A stretch of DNA of 64,000 nucleotides from an uncultured Vampirovibrio sp. (lineage in GTDB: Bacteria > Cyanobacteriota > Vampirovibrionia > Gastranaerophilales > Gastranaerophilaceae). The stretch lies in the NCBI GenBank assembly GCA_910578465.1, contig CAJTPW010000002.1:124001-188000 (forward strand), given 5' to 3'. The position numbers and the translations under genes are program-made. Positions 61,504 through 64,000 of this stretch are shown piece after piece (position 1 is the first letter of the stretch; the number at the start of each line of letters is the position of its first letter). The notes under the pieces were generated by a model. It was not told the origin of the DNA and did not search any database. It worked only from the letters and a program-made list of their open reading frames with translations.

Positions 61504-61986
61504 ATGGGTTTGAAAAATTATTTTGAACGTGTGTTTAAAAATTTGACCGCTCTGGAAAACAAAATGCAGACAGGTTTCAGGTTTTCCCAAAGCGAAATAA
61601 ACGAAATCATTTCGACATCCAAAAAAGAAAATTTACAATATTTTGAACACCTTGCAAAAATGCCTGAACTTACAATGTTTGATATCGGATACCTGATGTC
61701 GTCAGTTAATTTAACGATTGAAAAAATTGAAATCCTAAAAAAGGCTTCATCTCTTTATAAAGAGGATGAATTTAAGGCACAGGGGCAGACTTTCTCTGAT
61801 TTTGTGTTCAGAATAGGTGCAAATATTGACAATTTAAATATGGAGAATCTGGAAGTATTTAAAGATCTTGTTCAATGCAAAAATGAGCTTTATGATTTTA
61901 CAAAGGCTCTTCAAAACCCGATAAAGTACAAACATGAAAGAAAAAGAGAAATGCGGTTTGCATTTCAAAACGTCTTTGTGGAATAA
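61504..61986 (+). CDS. Unknown helical protein
   Basis: 160 residues, mostly helical and charged, no signal peptide or membrane segment. Recognisable blocks are few: GFRFSQSEINEIISTSKKEN, DIGYLMSSVNLTIEKIEILK. A TAGAAT (61493-61498) lies five bases before the ATG, again without a ribosome binding site. It is divergent from cimA. No family recognised. Confidence 0.6.
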   Translation: MGLKNYFERVFKNLTALENKMQTGFRFSQSEINEIISTSKKENLQYFEHLAKMPELTMFDIGYLMSSVNLTIEKIEILKKASSLYKEDEFKAQGQTFSDFVFRIGANIDNLNMENLEVFKDLVQCKNELYDFTKALQNPIKYKHERKREMRFAFQNVFVE

Positions 61987-62062
61987 AGTTTAAATTAAAG
62001 GTCAAATAAATTTCTTTACGGGTGCACCTGAATTTTTCGGCGCACCTGTAATCTTAAAATAA

Positions 62063-62380
62063 TTAATTTGAAGCTAATTTCAAACCTAAGATACCGGCAA
62101 CAATAAGAAATATACAAAAGAATCTTAGAAAAGAAACAGGCTCTTTGAAAAAAATTATACCCAAGATTACAGTACCCGTTGTTCCAATACCGGTCCAAAC
62201 AGCATATGCTGTTCCAAGCGGAATATTTTTAAGCGCAAGAGCCAGAAAATAAAAACTTGCAAAAGCTCCCAAAACAGTTAATATACTTATTGTTAAATTA
62301 GTAAAACCGTTTGACAATTTTAAACCGACAGCCCAAAATATTTCAAAAAAACCTGCAATTAATAAATAAAACCAAAACAT
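62063..62380 (-). CDS. gdx: SMR-family guanidinium exporter (Gdx/SugE)
   Basis: 105 residues with four transmembrane helices, the size of small multidrug resistance proteins. The conserved membrane glutamate is in AGFFEIFWAVGLKLSNGF; WTGIGTTGTVILGI and FKEPVSFLRFF match the SugE/Gdx subgroup. It works as an antiparallel homodimer exporting guanidinium in exchange for protons. GAGG lies five bases before the ATG. Its control by a guanidine-I riboswitch upstream makes the substrate assignment firm. Confidence 0.92.
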   Translation of the reverse strand: MFWFYLLIAGFFEIFWAVGLKLSNGFTNLTISILTVLGAFASFYFLALALKNIPLGTAYAVWTGIGTTGTVILGIIFFKEPVSFLRFFCIFLIVAGILGLKLASN

Positions 62381-62403
62381 TTATACCTCTTTTTTTAAAT
62401 GCT

Positions 62404-62526
62404 AAAAAGCCTGAGAGAGAAATCTCCCAGGCTTTTATCCTTCCGTGTGTGCAAAAGTTTTACCTTTTGCAAGTTTTCTCTCGGACCAGCCCGCAAATAA
62501 TATCTTATTTGACGCGGAACCCTAGA
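62404..62526 (-). promoter_or_regulatory. Guanidine-I (ykkC) riboswitch
   Basis: The minus-strand leader contains the diagnostic ykkC elements in order: CTAGGGTTCCGCGT, GGCTGGTCCGAGAGA, ACACGGAAGGATAAAAGCC and TGGGAGA. The last block also forms the left arm of a terminator (GCCTGGGAGA with TCTCTCAGGC, then T5, 62432-62404). Guanidinium binding would hold the aptamer and prevent the terminator, turning on gdx. Confidence 0.93.
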
Positions 62527-62552
62527 AAACATTTATTCAAATTTTAAAAAAT

Positions 62553-62626
62553 TCGGGACGACAGGATTTGAACCTGCGACCCCCTCGTCCCAAGCGAGGT
62601 GCGCTACCAAGCTGCGCTACGTCCCG
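62553..62626 (-). tRNA. tRNA-Pro (TGG)
   Basis: The minus strand folds into a 74-base cloverleaf. Acceptor CGGGACG pairs with CGTCCCG, the anticodon loop CTTGGGA gives anticodon TGG, and the T-arm has GGTTCAAATCC. The discriminator is A and CCA is not encoded. It lies about 25 bases upstream of the riboswitch on the same strand, so co-transcription with gdx is possible. Confidence 0.97.
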
Positions 62627-62693
62627 AAAATATGATGAAGCGTCTTGGCATTAAGAACTCTTTTATCAAACTATCAAGCCTTTATCACGCCTC

Positions 62694-62735
62694 AATATTG
62701 TTTTGTTGCAGGTTTTTCTACAACAAAACAATATT
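62694..62735 (-). terminator. Strong hairpin after the MetY-like gene
   Basis: AATATTGTTTTGTTG (62694-62708) and its exact reverse complement (62721-62735) form a 15-bp stem, 24 bases after the stop codon of the MetY-like gene. No separate T-run follows. Confidence 0.6.
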
Positions 62736-62758
62736 AACATAAATAATTTTTCTTGCAA

Positions 62759-64000
62759 TTAAATTTTAACAAGACTCTGTTTAATATCCGCTATGATATC
62801 ATCCGCATCTTCAAGACCAACGGAAAATCTTACCGTTCCCGGGTTTATGCCGCAGGCAAGAAGTTGTTCTTCCGTCAGTTGCCTGTGCGTCGCGCTTGCA
62901 GGATGAAGAACGCAGGTCCTGATATCAGCCACATGAACCTCGTTTGATGCCATTTTAAGACCATCCATAAATTTAACCGCAGCATCATATCCGCCCTTAA
63001 TTACAAGCGAAATAACACCGCTTTGGCCTTTTGGAAGATATTTCAAAGCCAAATCATAATATTTGCTGCTCTTGAGCCCCGGATAGTTTACGCTTTCAAA
63101 TTTTCCCGTGCTTTCAAAATATTCTGCAACTTTTAGCGCATTTGAACAATATTTTTCCATTCTGATACCGAGAGTTTCAAGCCCGAGATTCAACAAAAAT
63201 CCTGAATTTCCTGAAGGATATGCACCAAAATCTCTCATCAGCTGCATTCTTGCTTTTATGATATAAGGAGCAAAAGCATAATCTTTAGTATAAACCGTTC
63301 CATGGTAAGATTCGTCAGGCTCGGTAAATTCGGGAAAATTACCGTTCGCATAGTCAAATTTACCTGAATCTACAATTACACCTCCGACTTGAACAGCATG
63401 ACCGTCCATATATTTTGAAGTTGAATGAATAACAACATCCGCGCCATACTCAAACGGTTTACACAAAATCGGCGTCGGGAACGTATTGTCAACAATCAAG
63501 GGTATACCGTTTTTGTGAGCAACGCGGGCAAATTTTTCAATATCCAAAACCTGCAAAGAAGGATTAGTTAAAGTTTCCCCAAAGATTGCTTTTGTGTTGG
63601 GTTTAATTTTAGATTGAATTTCATCTTCAGTGGCGTCAACATCCACAAAAATACACTCAATTCCAAACCTTTTCAAAGTAATTGCAAACAGATTCAAGGT
63701 GCCGCCGTAAATTGAAGCGGAACTTATAAAACTGTCGCCTGCCTTACAAAGATTTAAAACGGACATTAAAGACGCCATCTGTCCGCTTGATGTACACATT
63801 GCGGCAACACCGCCTTCAAGAGCTGCAATTTTTTTCTCTACAACATCAACCGTAGGATTTGTAAAACGCGTGTAAATGTGCGCCTTTGTGGGGTCATTGA
63901 AAACATCGCCGATTTCTTTTGTTGAATTAAATCTGAATGTTGTGCTCTGATATATCGGCATAACTCTGGGGCCGCCATTTTCAGGTGTATATCCCGCATG
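62759..64000 (-). CDS. metY: O-acetylhomoserine sulfhydrylase-like PLP enzyme, partial at the window edge
   Basis: Open to the window edge: the frame continues upstream of the ATG at 63961 as HAGYTPENGGPRV, which matches the normal start region of this family, so the true start lies beyond 64000. About 413 residues are present of an expected 425. It is a Cys/Met-metabolism PLP enzyme. Motifs: YTRFTNPT, AMCTSSGQMA, VDNTFPTP, and HSTSKYMDGH with the PLP lysine. It would make homocysteine from O-acetylhomoserine and sulfide. Cystathionine gamma-synthase and methionine gamma-lyase are related, but the HAGYTPENGGPRV start favours MetY. Confidence 0.9.
   Translation of the reverse strand, partial: HAGYTPENGGPRVMPIYQSTTFRFNSTKEIGDVFNDPTKAHIYTRFTNPTVDVVEKKIAALEGGVAAMCTSSGQMASLMSVLNLCKAGDSFISSASIYGGTLNLFAITLKRFGIECIFVDVDATEDEIQSKIKPNTKAIFGETLTNPSLQVLDIEKFARVAHKNGIPLIVDNTFPTPILCKPFEYGADVVIHSTSKYMDGHAVQVGGVIVDSGKFDYANGNFPEFTEPDESYHGTVYTKDYAFAPYIIKARMQLMRDFGAYPSGNSGFLLNLGLETLGIRMEKYCSNALKVAEYFESTGKFESVNYPGLKSSKYYDLALKYLPKGQSGVISLVIKGGYDAAVKFMDGLKMASNEVHVADIRTCVLHPASATHRQLTEEQLLACGINPGTVRFSVGLEDADDIIADIKQSLVKI

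Overview
The window is AT-rich bacterial chromosome from a Gram-negative anaerobe. Outer-membrane functions (a complete RND/TolC tripartite pump, an OmpH/Skp-like chaperone, an MsbA-type ABC exporter) occur with strictly anaerobic enzymes (2-oxoacid:ferredoxin oxidoreductase, three [FeFe]-hydrogenase-type proteins). It also carries a GH57/DUF3536 glucan enzyme, a prepilin-like gene and short proteins with an N-terminal SFxG/NFG motif. This combination resembles the non-photosynthetic gut Cyanobacteria (Vampirovibrionia/Melainabacteria, Gastranaerophilales). That assignment is inference from gene content; no rRNA is present to prove it.

Layout. 1-3,000: a recently duplicated unknown gene and a 679-residue unknown protein with an internal repeat. 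3,100-9,830: tRNA-Phe, two zinc alcohol-dehydrogenase-like genes behind a 55-residue Flp-like pilin, a CCG-domain Fe-S protein, a DUF5672-like glycosyltransferase and two paralogous PiT-like membrane proteins. 9,860-13,030: STAS-like protein, degenerate PAS/histidine-kinase-like protein, UgpC-type ATPase, and two small genes on the minus strand behind a possible leader-peptide attenuator. 13,270-19,690: RND efflux operon. 19,830-25,580: tandem kinase-like protein, ferritin-like protein, Gly/Ser-rich protein, coiled-coil protein. 25,800-33,340: NagA-like deacetylase, OB-fold-like protein, GH57 enzyme, a toxin-antitoxin pair with a frameshifted toxin, and an ABC exporter. 33,400-41,080: amt-PII, a four-subunit 2-oxoacid:ferredoxin oxidoreductase plus ThiS, and LeuRS. 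41,080-42,790: a decaying patch with two genes carrying in-frame stops, an XRE regulator and two small coiled-coil proteins. 43,120-46,040: a 972-residue glycine-rich prepilin-like protein. 46,280-56,180: hydrogenase island. 56,380-64,000: OmpH-like protein, RNase PH, receiver/histidine kinase, citramalate synthase, a guanidinium exporter under a guanidine-I riboswitch, tRNA-Pro, and a MetY-like enzyme running off the edge.

How the genes fit together. The 2-oxoacid oxidoreductase makes reduced ferredoxin and acyl-CoA. The NuoE-like/NuoF-like/HydA trimer can re-oxidise ferredoxin together with NADH to make H2 (electron confurcation). A second, group B hydrogenase and a sensory HydS with a SpoIIE-type phosphatase sit in the same island, so H2 production and H2 sensing are probably co-regulated. 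Amt/PII handles ammonium, and NagA and GH57 point to use of amino sugars and alpha-glucans.

The observations most worth a second look are the tandem kinase-like protein, the glycine-rich prepilin, the possible leader-peptide attenuator before two small genes, recurring leaderless promoter geometry, the poly-A frameshift in the ParE toxin, a Cys-rich insertion in LeuRS, and several small genes or pseudogenes that a simple ORF caller would miss.
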